Of a DNA stretch of 64,000 nucleotides, positions 23,001-35,437 are shown one piece after another. The notes below the pieces were generated by a model that saw only the letters and a program-made list of their open reading frames with translations, was not told the origin of the DNA and did not search any database. Where the stretch lies: contig OX327693.1 of NCBI GenBank assembly GCA_946807835.1, forward strand, positions 9,379,501 through 9,443,500. The letters run 5' to 3'. The DNA comes from Ailanthus altissimus (taxonomy: Eukaryota > Streptophyta > Magnoliopsida > Sapindales > Simaroubaceae). The position numbers and the translations under genes are program-made. Every line of letters begins with the position of its first letter. The first letter of the stretch is position 1.

Positions 23001-25690
23001 AAATTTATTAACATTAAATATATCTATATTTTATTTACATTATAAAGAAGTTTGAAAAATGAATTAAATAAATGAAATTTAGAATAAATTAAATAACTTA
23101 AATTTAGAATAAATTAAATAACTTAAATTTAAGTTAAATAAAATAAAAATTATATTGTTAAAGTCAAATTGGTATGCTTTGAAATAAAATTTTCCATGAA
23201 TTTTGGAATTCTAATTTTATAAAACTTTCCTCTTTTTAAATAAACCATCGGTTTTTGTAGAAGAAATTGAGTAAAAAAAAAAAAGGTTAGGTTTTACCAA
23301 TTAATATGAGCTCTCAAAATTTTAAGATAATCACACAAGATTGATGCGAATTAAAAATAACTCAAAAGTAAAGCTTTAAAGCTTGTCTAAATTTTCAATA
23401 ATTTTTATTATGTTTGATGCAACTTGATTTCCACTTAAATAAATAATCCTTCAAAACAATATATGAGAAAATCAGATATATTAAATTCAATAAAGTTACA
23501 AGTTGAATTGTTATCATCACAACTAAGTTGGTATGACTAAAATTAGAAATAGATAAAATGAATTATTTATTTGAAATGTGTAAGAGTTTGAGTGTTTGAC
23601 TAAATTCACATAACAAAATCATTTTAAGAAGAGTAAATTTATATTATCATTAACTTTTAAAAAAAAATATTATGTTTAACAAATTTATTTATAATTCCTA
23701 AATTTTAAAAGTTAAAAATTAAATTAAATATAAATTCATTATTATCGTGTGTGTCTATTTATCTTTATATAATATGCATGAATATATAAGCACAGACGAA
23801 CGAAGAAAGGGGAACAGAGAATCAGAAATTAAAAAGATTAAGCATAGGGTTAAAAAGTTAATAATGAACACTAAAGGAATGTTTATTGTTGTACCTTCCA
23901 TTGCAACTATGTGCATCCTATTTAGTGTTAGCAAAATAATCCGCAAATATTTAAAATTATTATTTTTTATCTGGGTAGGTTAATTTTTCTAAAAAAAAAA
24001 TAAATTTGAATCAGATAAATTTTTATTCAAATATTCGAGTTAAAATTATAAAACCTAAATTTGACTTGAATACTCAACATATATAATATCTTACTAGAAT
24101 TTGTTTTGACTCAATTTAACAAATTTCTAAATTTGTTTTGAGCAAATATGAAGAATGCAAATGGTGTAAAGCTAGGTTTTTGAGTAAATATGAACAATGC
24201 AAATGAAGCAAAACTAGGGTTTTCTTCCTGGATTTGTTTTGACTCACTTTAACAAATTCCGAAATCCCTCAAAATCTAGGGTTTTGTTCTTTTTGAAATC
24301 CCTAAGTAATGGACAAAAACTTCGTAACATCATGAAAAAGATACCTACAAAAAAAAAATGATATAATAATATAAAATAAGAATTTTAATTTAATTACAAA
24401 AAGGTAAATTTGATTTGTTAATCGGTTAAATAAAATTAATATTAAAATTTATCTAATCTTAATCTCTTTTTCTTCCTCTTGTATTGTTATTTAATCTTAA
24501 TTTATTTATTATATAATTTAATTTTAACGTTATATTTTATTTTACGCGTCTCTAACTTTTACTTATTTAATGTTTTTAATTAAATTATTTTTTTCAAATA
24601 AATTATAAAGCCTTCTATTTTAATAATAGGCCATATCAAATTATAATTGAAAAAGAATTATATGACAAATATAAAAATAATTAAAACTAACTCAATAAAA
24701 TTGCCAATTTCATCTCTTTATATTACTTTATCATATTCAAAAATTAATTTATTTCAACCTAAAAAAATAAATTGACTCATAAAATTTATATGCCAAAGTT
24801 AGTTTATAAAATTCATACATATTAAAAAATAATAATAATAAAATTCCTTGTACATATAAAATCAATACATAACACTTTAGAGTATCAATTTATCATACTT
24901 TTTATTTTTGATATTTTAATCAAACTTAATTTATTGGATTAAAGATTGAAAAAGATATACTACAACAATGCTAACAAATTATAATTCGAGTAATAATAAA
25001 TTATTTATATAGTGTGATCTAGTTTAATCGATATAATTAAATATTATATTATTTTTATTTTTATTAATTTAATATTAAAATTTTTAAAAACATAAATATG
25101 AAAGTATTAGTTTTTAATTAAAAAAAAACTTAATAAATATATTTATATATTGGAAAAGAAAAAATAATCATTCAAATCAATTCAACTTTATTCAAATTAT
25201 AGTAAAATACATTTTAAAAAAAAAGAGAACTTTAGCATTAATATCCACTTCCCTGGTAAGGTTAGCCAATAATGTTATTTATTTTGTTTGTAACAATGTG
25301 TGTACTCTCCATGAAATTCATAAAATCTTCTATTCTCTGTACTGTTTGGTAACTTATCAGATTGATTGGTAAATGGCAAGAACTGAAATTAAAACTCACA
25401 AACTAATCACCTCTTTAAATAGTAAAAAGGGGATTGGAGTTCAAATCCACTCACATTAAAATTGCAAAAAAAATGGTTTCTTTTATTTTAATTATTATTG
25501 GAGAACAAAAATAAAATATCTTGTAGAAGCAAGAACACTTTAGTACAAGTATATACAATCCTGGGAAATCAAATATACAACTTTTCATGATTTAAGCCAA
25601 ACTCTTGCATTTGGATTATTATTGAGTTGACATTGTGAAACTCATGAATTTGATCCAAATTATTCTGAGTATCATTCTCTTTATAAGTCA
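23001..25690. other. AT-rich intergenic DNA
   Basis: A 2.7-kb stretch with very high AT content and no recognisable coding sequence. Near 24,130 to 24,290 there are two partial direct repeats sharing AATATGAA(G/C)AATGCAAATG and GATTTGTTTTGACTCA-type words. Confidence 0.5.
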
Positions 25691-25717
25691 GAATAAAAGT
25701 AACAAATTAAAATAGCC

Positions 25718-28700
25718 TTAGTCCTTGAGTATATCTTGATGAGATCTGAATTTCTTACGGCGAGAACGTGGGAACAAGACTTGCTGGATCTGTTTCTCAG
25801 CTCCAACTTCTGATGTAGCCTACAAATGCATGTGCATTAGGTGTCAATCAAATGCAAGAGATTTTCTTTTATTCCCTCGTGAATTTTCTTTCATCAATGC
25901 TATGAGAAATGAGAAAAGAAGTGCTGAGAGAATTGTTTCTCCGAATGCTATGACGAAACTGATTGACCAGTCTTGACATCAATCTGGATTAGTGTTAGTT
26001 CAAACATTATTAACCGCGATGCACAATGCTTACCCGGGTTTTGAAGGGAAAACGATGAGTTTGCATTTCCAACCCAAAAGACACTCTGACATCCATGCCA
26101 AGACTATCAACCCCAATCAAATTCGCTTCCTATATAAAAGCAAATTACTTGATCAGGGATTCAGATTGCTGCTCATATGGTTTTTTATGAAAAGTTAAAT
26201 ATAAACATATACCAACCCAACTGAAAGTAATAAGAATAGCATACATCTAAACCTAGAAAGAAAAGATATAGAACACACGTATAGATATGTTATTTAATAA
26301 AAGAAGTGTATCACAACAAATCCAACTAAAGAACACAAAGTAAATGTCGCACCGTGACAGTTCTTTTACTTATAATTCCTTCTCATAAGCATTCCAAAGC
26401 CCTTGACTAAAATACAAATATCCAAATAATTCTGATCCATTGATTATAAGTGTTCTCAAAATCAATTTTAGTCATGATTTCTTCTTTCTTTAGTTACAAT
26501 TCTCGGTCGTTTGATTAGCAAGCAGCACGACACAACAAATTTTCCTACCATTGATGAATCCTAATTGCAAATGTAGAAATGGTGTCTTCAACACTTCTTT
26601 CAACCAAAGAAAAGGGAAAGAATTTTAGTAAAATCTTGTAAAGGCTGAAAACAAGGTTTACAGACCTGTAGTGTCCAATCTTGCAGATTCATTGGCTAGG
26701 AATAAGACAAATGAAAGTAAAGCTTGTACTCTGAACAACCATCAATCATATGTTGAATAAGTAACAGCTTCATAATAAGTTTTGTTAAGTAAACCCTCAA
26801 CAAATAAGCTTAAACTTAATGTAATTTAAGCTCTAATATGCCCCTAAAACTGAGTTCAAGTGGAAAACAATAACAAAAAGGACAATAAACATTAACTTAT
26901 AATATTATACTTTAATTAATACAATGGGACGATTTGAACACAAGACCATTTGGTCAACCCTGAATTTATTTATATATTATTTCACAGTAGGTTGTAAGGA
27001 CCATACAGTAGCATTTAAGCCCTAACAGTTTTGTTCTAAAAGCACCATAACATTACAGTTCTACATGCTTGCACACAAATAATGAGAGGCACTGTACACA
27101 TTGAAAACCAAAACTACATTTGGTATGGCAAAATAAATAAATAAATCAACAAAACATTTACCCATGGGGCATGTTTATCCTACGTCTGGATCTATGGTAC
27201 AAGCCTTTCCACTTTTCATAGCATATCCCAAGTTTATCGTTAGATGTTCTAAGTTTTTTATTACATGTAAACTGATGGATTATATTTTGAGAAACTTAAA
27301 AACTTTGGAATATGTAATGTAAAACTTGAGACATAATGATAAAGTAGAACATATAGCGGAAAAGTTGAAACATGTAATGGAAAAGTTGGGGAGCTGTACT
27401 ATACAGAGGCTGTACAGTAATTGACCGTTGCCCATTGAGATAAAAGAACACAGAGATAAAGGAGTAAAGAAAGCTTCACCATCATTATTATGATAAGAAA
27501 CATAAACATAAAGGTTGAAATTATATTTTACCTCCACATTAAGGCCTTTCCTTTTGCAAAGTGCTTTAAGAGCAACATCACACCTAATTCCCTTCTGGCT
27601 GAAGTGCTCTATAATTGCCAAAGTAGAGTGTGCCAAGAAATCAGGTTCAGCATCTTGAAAATCTTGCAAACTAATTGTGGACTGCATATGTTAAAAGCAA
27701 GCAGTATTTTAATCTAAGTTGCTTGAATCTTGTACTTGGGACACTTATTGAAAGAAATGAACTTGTATTTATGTTAAAGTAAGCAGATATGTAATGATCA
27801 CATAAGTTGATCATTCTAAAAGAAATACCACCCAATACCTTCTCATTTATCTTTATCTAAATTCATGTTCACAATGAGATTTAGTTTTCCAATCTTCCTC
27901 ATACGCAAGGTCTATTAGAATGTACAAGTCAAACTTTCAGATATGACAATAGGGAGTTAATGTACATGCCTGAACTCCATACACAGAGAAAAGCTCTATT
28001 CTCATAATCTGCAACCTATAAAGAGTTGAGCTCTTGTTGCTTCTATCACACTTCAAACTAAAACATGGAATTTCACCATCTGAACAGAACAGTAAAACAA
28101 GTCAGATGGAAATATTCCATATCATTTAGAGATATGTAGCCAATAAACTTTCAAGAACTTACTCAAAATAAAAAGAGATCAGTCTAAAGCTTTTTCTTTT
28201 CCCAGAAGAAGACATATAAAGATAGACACTGAACATAATTAATTATAGGGCTCTGTAGAATGTGTATGCTAATGGCAGGGATGCTTGGGATCCTTAAAAG
28301 CATGTGAGAAGAATCTTAATTTTACAGGACTTCATTTTTCGGAAATTAATAATAGATATAGAGGCTTTAATGTTAGTAGGAGCAAACTCATCCATACTCA
28401 TTGAGAATGTCAGATTCCAGGCAGACCTAAAATGGACACTCTATGGCCTAAGTGCCTAAAAAATAATTAGAACACTACAGAATATTGGCCGCCACTTAAG
28501 AATTCCATGATTTGTAATTGATAGACATCCTAAATTCACAGGATGATTGGGAATTATATCAGCTGAAGCAATTACTTTCATTCTAGAAGCATCCACCTGA
28601 TTTGATGATTCTCTTCTCTCCTTCTAACTTTATCCAATGTGGCAAACTCCATACTGGTGATTCAATAACCGAACAGTAAACAGTGTACCTTTCCAGTCTA

Positions 28701-30403
28701 AGTTGTCATCATCACTATCATCCGAGTGAAATTGCCTTCTTAAATAAGTTTCTTCATCAGCAAAAGCAGGTCTCAGGTAACCCACAATAGAAACACCATT
28801 TGATGGACAATCCATTTTTCTATTACATTCCATATTAACAGCCTACATGAAAGTAAAAATCCATATATTATAACAATAGGATACTAAAAGTAATTTCACA
28901 TTGTCTACCATATTGGAAAAAGCTACCAGAATCTTAACAAATGCAAAGTCGAACAACCAATTAATGTATAACAAAAGCATGTCTGCAACATCACGCAACT
29001 TGGAACAGATTATGGCATCTTCCTTTTTTTATGGTGGATAGTAAAATCATATTAATTTTAAATGCATAGTCATATACTTCTCTTATCCGCTCTTCAGTGA
29101 CGTAAAATGTTAACCAAACCCTCAGCCTTGGCTCAAGTGGTAAAGTCATAGAGCGAAGGATAGGGGTTTGCAATTGATACCTTGCATAGGAGAAATAAAA
29201 TAGTTATACAGATAGATAAGTTACTAAAATAAATAGAACTTAAACCAAAAGCAAGAAGAATAATTTATTTCTCATTCTTGTAACTTTATCATTTATCACT
29301 TTTGTGAGAGTAAGCAAATGGATAGATAACAATTGATAAAAGTTTGAAGGCCTGAAAATACACTTTATTATCATATATGTAAAAGTGGTTGAGGTTTCCC
29401 ACTCTTTACAAATAAAAAAGAAACCCTTTTTTAAGAATAACATTAGCTTGTATTTTCCCTTACACTAGAAATGATTATTTCTAATAGCACAAACATGAAA
29501 AGATAGAGAATTTAAACACAATAGGGAAGTTCCTTAGCTATGACTAATAAAATAAGACAAGAAGTAGACCTCTATTGGCATAAGTGTCCTAAATAGAAGC
29601 AAGAATGGACTATTACATTTGTGTGGGGCTTCCAGAATGGACTAAAAGCATGTACATAAGTTATCTTATATACCAGAACTTGAAGTAGAATCAATTGCAC
29701 TATAAAATGGAAATAAGTTGTGGCACACTGGTTTTTCATTTACTTATTTTTTTTTTATATTTTATTACTTCCATGATATGTTAACTCAAAATAAATATAG
29801 ATATAGTCTAAATTGAATGAGCAATGCTGAGATATGAGACTGTAGTTTCAGTCATATAATTACTTGGCTATCCGAGAGAAGCTGATAAATATGGCTCAAT
29901 TCTTAGAAAATTAAATTTCCCTCAGGAATTATTATAAATTAAGAAGATATATAAACTAGTTTTGACCAATAAAGGAAATATATATATATATATATATATA
30001 TTAGAAGTTCTCAGGTGCAAATGTCCCCAAAACAAAGTTGTTTTGCACATGTTTTGCTCAAAATGACGGCATTTTGACTCAAACCTACACTCAAAACAAC
30101 TCGTTTTGGCATGTCTACAAGGAAAAATTCATACTTATGTCCACACTGGAGAAGCACTTGTTTATGTACTATTTTTTTCGTTTCTTCAACCAATCATCTA
30201 AGATTCTGCTATAGGAAAGGAATTAAATACTTTTCAGCATCATTTCTACAAATTAGATTTTCTAAAAAAACAAGCCTCAAATGGACACTTTCAAACAGCC
30301 AATATTACCCAGCCCTCTAACAGTTCGCCACTGCCAACTCAAAACATCAGCTTATTGAATAACTACGCTGTAAAGTTGGAATTTTATACAGAGACAGGAT
30401 GTC

Positions 30404-30460
<57 letters not shown>

Positions 30461-33306
30461 ATGTATATATGCAAGCCCAAGAAACTTTTACTTATCAAAC
30501 TAACACTTTAATTCATATTAGCTGTGAATCCAAGATGACTTTCTAAAAGCTACTAAATTTAAAACCAAAATGAAAATTCATGCTATTAGTAATATAACAA
30601 TTAGCACTTCATGTAATAGGTTCTTCTTTCAATAAAAAGCCAAAATCAATTATGAATGATGCTCATGATTAGTAGAACTTTCAGTGAATACATAGCTTAC
30701 TAATTACAAAATCAATGCATCATCACCTTTGTCAAACACTTGGCAAAAAATAAAGGGTGGACCGAGCTGGAAGTATCTGGCATTCCCCAATCAACCGGAA
30801 CATCAGAATATTCAGAACCTACAAACTACATGATAAGCATGTGATCAGAATATATCTCTGTAATAAACAAGGAGATATATGTGAAAGAAGATTCCTTGTA
30901 TAAGAGATTAGTGATTACTAACCTCAAATTCGTCCAAATCAAGAGGTACATCGTCAATACTGCCCACATCTGAGAAGTTATATCCACCAGCTATCCTCTG
31001 ATTCTCATATAAAATTGTATCCATCCCTATCAAGGCATTCTGAAGGTAATCCAACAGCAACAAAAAATAATTTAGCTGTGTGCAATAATATTCCACCTAT
31101 TATATTTTGTTTCCCAAAAACTAAAAGAAATAGCCAGCATATGATTGCATGCAGATTCACCCAAAACACTTGGTTATGTCCAACTTATGAATTTTTGCAT
31201 TGCTTCACTATGGATAAAAATAAAATAACTTGAAAAGCACATATATCCTTACCACTGGGTTATTTGCTCCGGGATCTTGTAAAATATTTTCATCATCAAA
31301 AATTTCAAAAAATATGTCTAGAGAAGAAAAGAAGATAATTAGGTAAAATTACCAATCAAATAAGCATTACCATAGGACAATCATGGTAAATTTCAGATAG
31401 AAAAAACTGACCTCCATAATCATCAACAACATAATGAAACTCAGCCCACGAATTTTTTTCATGAGGTTCACAATGTACAGCCCCAGGAAAAACCAGCAAA
31501 GAACTGTTGTTAGCCTGCCAACAAAGGAAGAATATGACAATGCAACCTAACTTGGAGAAAAGTTGATTCTAGTATAGCAATATCACTAGATTTCATTCAT
31601 TTACATGACCTAATTGATATATTAGTTCCATAATCTAGAAGATGTTAAAGCACACGTACCTCAACAGTAGTTCTTGCTATTTCAGCTGAAGTGAGTTTGG
31701 TATCCCGAACCCTTTTGCGAAATTTCAGTTCTTCAAGAGGATGATAACCTTGGTTATTAATGTAATTAGATGAATCAGAAAGTGAGTCAGAGTAATCGGC
31801 AGCAACCGAAACTTTTGAAAGGCAAAGATCACGTCCAGTAGACAGCCAATGGAACTGAGCAGAACCACAAAGTGGACTCCTGCATCTAGAAATAGAAGAA
31901 TAATAACTCTTTTCACTACAAGTTTGTTAAGTTTTAGTAACTTCTGCAAATTGGGCAAGCGATAGAAGAATGATAAAGTAATGAAACGTAACCATAAAAC
32001 TATTTTACTAATCTATATTCGCATTATCCATTGTTTGGATTGATGCAAGCATGCAGACAGAAATGCAGGCATAACATTCCGAACAACCATAGGATTATTT
32101 TATTTTGTCAGCAGGTAAATGAAAAATCTCGGTTCACAACCAGAAAGTATTACAACAAGCTACAAAGTGCAACATCAAAAACACATATTTACAGCCTTTA
32201 CACTCAAAGTACAAAAAACATTAATGTAAAATGTCTTATGCAATAACAAAAATAAGTGCAAGCAACAGATTAAATAAAATTATCAACCAATCTCATTACG
32301 CTAGACAAATTAAATACATGAAAGGAAGAATGTCATAATTGATTACAAAATTTGCTTAAAACCTTACAAACTAATCATTACAGAAAAAGCCAAAAAGTAT
32401 AATGCAAGTAAAAAGGTGATTTCATCTTTCACAAACTAGATCAGGAATATAAACCAGAAAGACCTTTTGCCGAAAAAATCAGGAGCTCTGAGACCATCAA
32501 AAGGATTTCTGATCCAACTGCTTGGGATCCCATTAGATGTCGAGCAAGAAACCCCCTCTGCATGGCATAATTGGCATCGCGAAGGACCTTAAAGCACCGT
32601 AAAATGAACAGATGTTACGAAAAGTAACCAAATAATTGAAGAACATTAAAAAAACCTATGAAAAAAAGAGGAAAAATAGAGAGTGAGCAACAGATCCTGA
32701 AAGCAATCTCAATAAGGTCTGAGTCCGAAAAAGTAAAATTAATTCAAAATTGCTTCAGTGAATTTAAAGTGAACCGATAAAAAAAAAAACTAATTCCAGT
32801 GCTCGTAATCCAGAAATTTACATGCAGGCATTAATTAATCAAGGATAAATGATGCCAAAAATGGGTCTTTCGTCCAAGAGATATTGAAATTAAAAGCTCC
32901 AAAACAAAAAGAAAGGACAGCGAGATTATGTATCCTCTATAACATGAAAAATCAAATGAGTGCATAAGAAATAAACTTGAATTCAATTGAAGATGAAATT
33001 AAATTGATGTATTATTCCTACATTGTTCAGCAAAGAAAAAGAAGTCAACCAATAACAGAACATGCAATTAACTAATCACTTTTGCACGTGATGTGGGTAT
33101 CTGATGACCAGCATATATCAGTACATCAGTACTAAAACGAATCAACCTCTCAAATTCAGGTCTTTCTTCACATAAAAATCAAAATATAACCATGGAATTC
33201 CCCTCCAACATGCTGAAATTTAAATGGGTATTTCACAAATTTGCAATAGATCATGTGTGTGACGGCGAATACCAAGAGAGAGTGAAGAAGCTGCTGCGAT
33301 CGACAT
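25718..33306 (-). CDS. Plastid-type FMN-binding split-barrel-like protein (At3g49140-like), 12 exons
   Basis: Minus-strand exons: 33306-33273, 32587-32464, 31879-31660, 31514-31412, 31317-31253, 31039-30923, 30825-30727, 28842-28689, 28079-27970, 27681-27532, 26129-26034, 25819-25718. They join in frame to about 457 residues. The first residues, MSIAAASSLSLG, resemble a transit peptide start. Recognisable stretches are DYGDIFFEIFDDENILQDPG (about 157 to 176), HPLFFAKCL, SNGVSIVGYLRPAFADEE and an acidic HSDDSDDDNLDWKD linker. The C-terminal part, with KGLNVEEANLIGVDSLGMDV (about 387 to 406), resembles the DUF2470-type domain that follows HugZ/PNPOx-like barrels. From memory it is closest to plant proteins named At3g49140-like; no enzymatic role is established to my knowledge. 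Eleven introns are inferred, ten with GT-AG borders and one (28,079-27,970 to 27,681) with a GC donor. The first exon and the junction at 30,825 (alternative AG 7 bp on) are the least certain parts. Confidence 0.78.
29115..29200 (+). mobile_element. Possible tRNA-derived SINE in an intron
   Basis: The sequence CCTTGGCTCAAGTGGTAAAG near 29,126 to 29,145 resembles the head and A box of plant Au-like SINEs. The expected B box about 35 bp on is degenerate (GCAATTGATACC). It lies in the 1.9-kb intron of the split-barrel gene. Confidence 0.5.
29978..30001. repeat. TA microsatellite in an intron
   Basis: About 11 TA units. It is next to a foldback sequence at 30,017 to 30,118. Confidence 0.9.
30017..30118. 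repeat. Imperfect foldback, arms about 50 nt, in an intron
   Basis: The left arm (30,017 to 30,068) contains CCAAAACAAAGTTGTTTTG and the right arm (30,069 to 30,118) contains CAAAACAACTCGTTTTGG. The inverted match extends, with mismatches, to the centre near GACGGCATTTTGACTC. Transcripts of either strand could form a hairpin of about 100 nt. A small MITE or a young hairpin locus is possible. Confidence 0.65.
30411..30452. repeat. TA microsatellite in an intron
   Basis: About 20 consecutive TA units followed by TGTATGTATATG. It lies in the same 1.9-kb intron of the split-barrel gene. Confidence 0.92.
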
Positions 33307-33520
33307 AAGAGAGATAAAAGTTGAGAGCAGAGAGATGAGAAGTGGAAAATATGGGGGGTGATGGACGGTGCAGGGGTCGTGACTCGTGTGGCTAGCAGTC
33401 AGATTGAGCCATCAGAATCTATGTTCAGTTACTGTCTTTTGTTTTCAGCCAAGAAAATGTTTGTTTATTTAAACTGAAATCTCAGTCTCAGACGCACTGC
33501 TGCTGCATTTGTGTCCTTTT

Positions 33521-33524
<4 letters not shown>

Positions 33525-33551
<27 letters not shown>

Positions 33552-33552
33552 C
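33525..33552. repeat. TA microsatellite upstream of the split-barrel gene
   Basis: About 14 AT/TA units roughly 220 bp upstream of the start codon. No TATA box could be chosen with confidence in this region. Confidence 0.88.
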
Positions 33553-34750
33553 AACTAATTTATTAACAAACGTAGTTTATCATTTAATTTCAAGACACTA
33601 TTTAATATTGTTTATTATTGTTAAAATAATATTAATATATTATAAAATACTAATAATAGTATATTTTTTCGCCCACTAAATCAGTTCTATATATATTTTT
33701 AGTTCTCTTATCAATTTTACATTATACATAACTCAAATCACGAGATAAATGCATTCACTTCAATTGTTTAGTAGTAAAAGGTTTGTAACGAATTCTAGAG
33801 ATTTTAAATTTAAATCTCTGTTTTCTAATTACACTGAATTTTAGAGACCCTATAGTTAAATCCCTCCTCTCTAATATAAAAAAAAAATAAAAAATTGAGA
33901 GAAATAAATGTTGACAAGGTTAAATCTCTCGTCTCCTCTCCAATATAAAAAAACTTATGAGAGAAATAAATACGGATAAGACTAACGAGTAATTTGCTGT
34001 GTCAAATAACTGGTTAACATTAGTTGTTTTACTCTATTTTTAGTGTAGGAAAATAATAAGATTTTTTTTTGTTAATAACAAAAAATTAGGGTTACTTAAC
34101 TAATTTAGTCATTGGCTAAATTTTTAACTTATTTAGTCAAACATAACTTATTTAGATAAAAATACCCTCCTCTTATATATAAGTTTCCCTCTTTAAAATT
34201 GTGCCAAATCATACCTTTCTTTGAAAATAAAAAATAGACACAAATTCTTAAAATTTTGAAAGAAAATTATTCACCTTTCACCAAGAATCACATTATTAAA
34301 AAAAAAGTGTAAGATTGAAGATGTTTGTTTCAATAAATTGAGAATAGATTCTGCATATATATTTAAATTAAAAAATATTTATTTTTTTATAAATAAATAT
34401 TGTGTGTAAATGATGCATTGTGTCATTGTTGATTTGAAAGAAGACCCACAAAATTAGTTGTTATCCTGTTGATCGATCATGTTCTATCACATTATAACAT
34501 GGGTGTGATAGGTTTTTATCGCGCCAAAGACCTGAATTTTAGTATTTTTATTATTTTATTAACAATTTTTAATTTTTTTTATATAGCTACTCATAGGGAC
34601 TAAACCACTTCTAATATGTTTTGGGAGAAGATGAGAGAATTTTAATAATAACAAAGAGATATATGTTGTGTGCCAAGTTGTTGCCATAGAGGTTCCTAAT
34701 AATGTAACTTATGAATAACTTCAAAAGTTTGTGTGTTATAGAATTGGAGT
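33553..34750. other. Intergenic DNA between the split-barrel gene and the Mutator-like element
   Basis: AT-rich. Near 33,840 to 33,985 a phrase containing TCTCCAATATAAAAAAA recurs twice in degenerate form. I recognise no gene. The left end of the Mutator-like element may lie in the last few hundred bases, but I could not define a terminal inverted repeat. Confidence 0.4.
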
Positions 34751-34799
34751 TATTTTGATCAATGTAGAGTCACTATAAAAATTTCGATGCCCACAATGG

Positions 34800-35437
34800 G
34801 AATGAGTATTATACGTTGACAATTCAAAGTGATCAAGAAGTACAATTTTTATTTGAGGTTAATAGAAAAGGCTTGCTATCGTTTTATGTTAATACGAATC
34901 TTAGATCACCTAATTATGATGAGATTCTGCAAGTTCCCATAAAAAGCCAACAACCTCGTCATAACTACTTCATGTCCGCTAGCGGTAGTGACCATGTTAT
35001 TAGCACAACCTCGAAATTATCATCTATAGATATCTCAACCAACACGTCATGTGACTTTAATTTAGCTTTTTTCCCATTGAGATATAATTATGACCCACTT
35101 TATACTCATTATGACAGTCAAATAGATTAGTCTGAGTGTGCTTATGACGGAGGTAGTGCTGATGACAACAAAAGTAATGTTGATAATAACAAAGACCACA
35201 TTGTAGATAATCATCGAGATGGGTTAAATAATATAGCAGAGGGAATCGAAGGCCACTTGTCAGATCATCAGAGAGAAGAACTTCATGATTTATGTCTAAC
35301 ACCAATAGTTGAACAGGGCAACACTGTTCAACCACATAACTCATTTCAATTTATCTCTCTAATACCACATTTTAACTTCAATCCATCAGATGGAGCATCG
35401 TTCTCAGGAATTGGGAAATTTGTGGTTAAGAAGTTAT
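34800..35437 (+). pseudogene. Mutator-like transposase, N-terminal fragment
   Basis: The plus strand from 34,816 reads MTIQSDQEVQFLFEV, the usual opening of the N-terminal domain of plant MuDR-like proteins, followed by a serine- and asparagine-rich, poorly conserved stretch to about 35,130. The frame is then broken. Near 35,395 to 35,437 the text GASFSGIGKF comes just before the conserved MuDR DNA-binding region, which resumes at 37,479 after an LTR insertion. Confidence 0.65.

Noticed and set aside
25992..26198. 68-codon plus-strand frame
   Set aside because: It is the opposite strand of exon 11 of the split-barrel gene, whose splice sites and frame fit.
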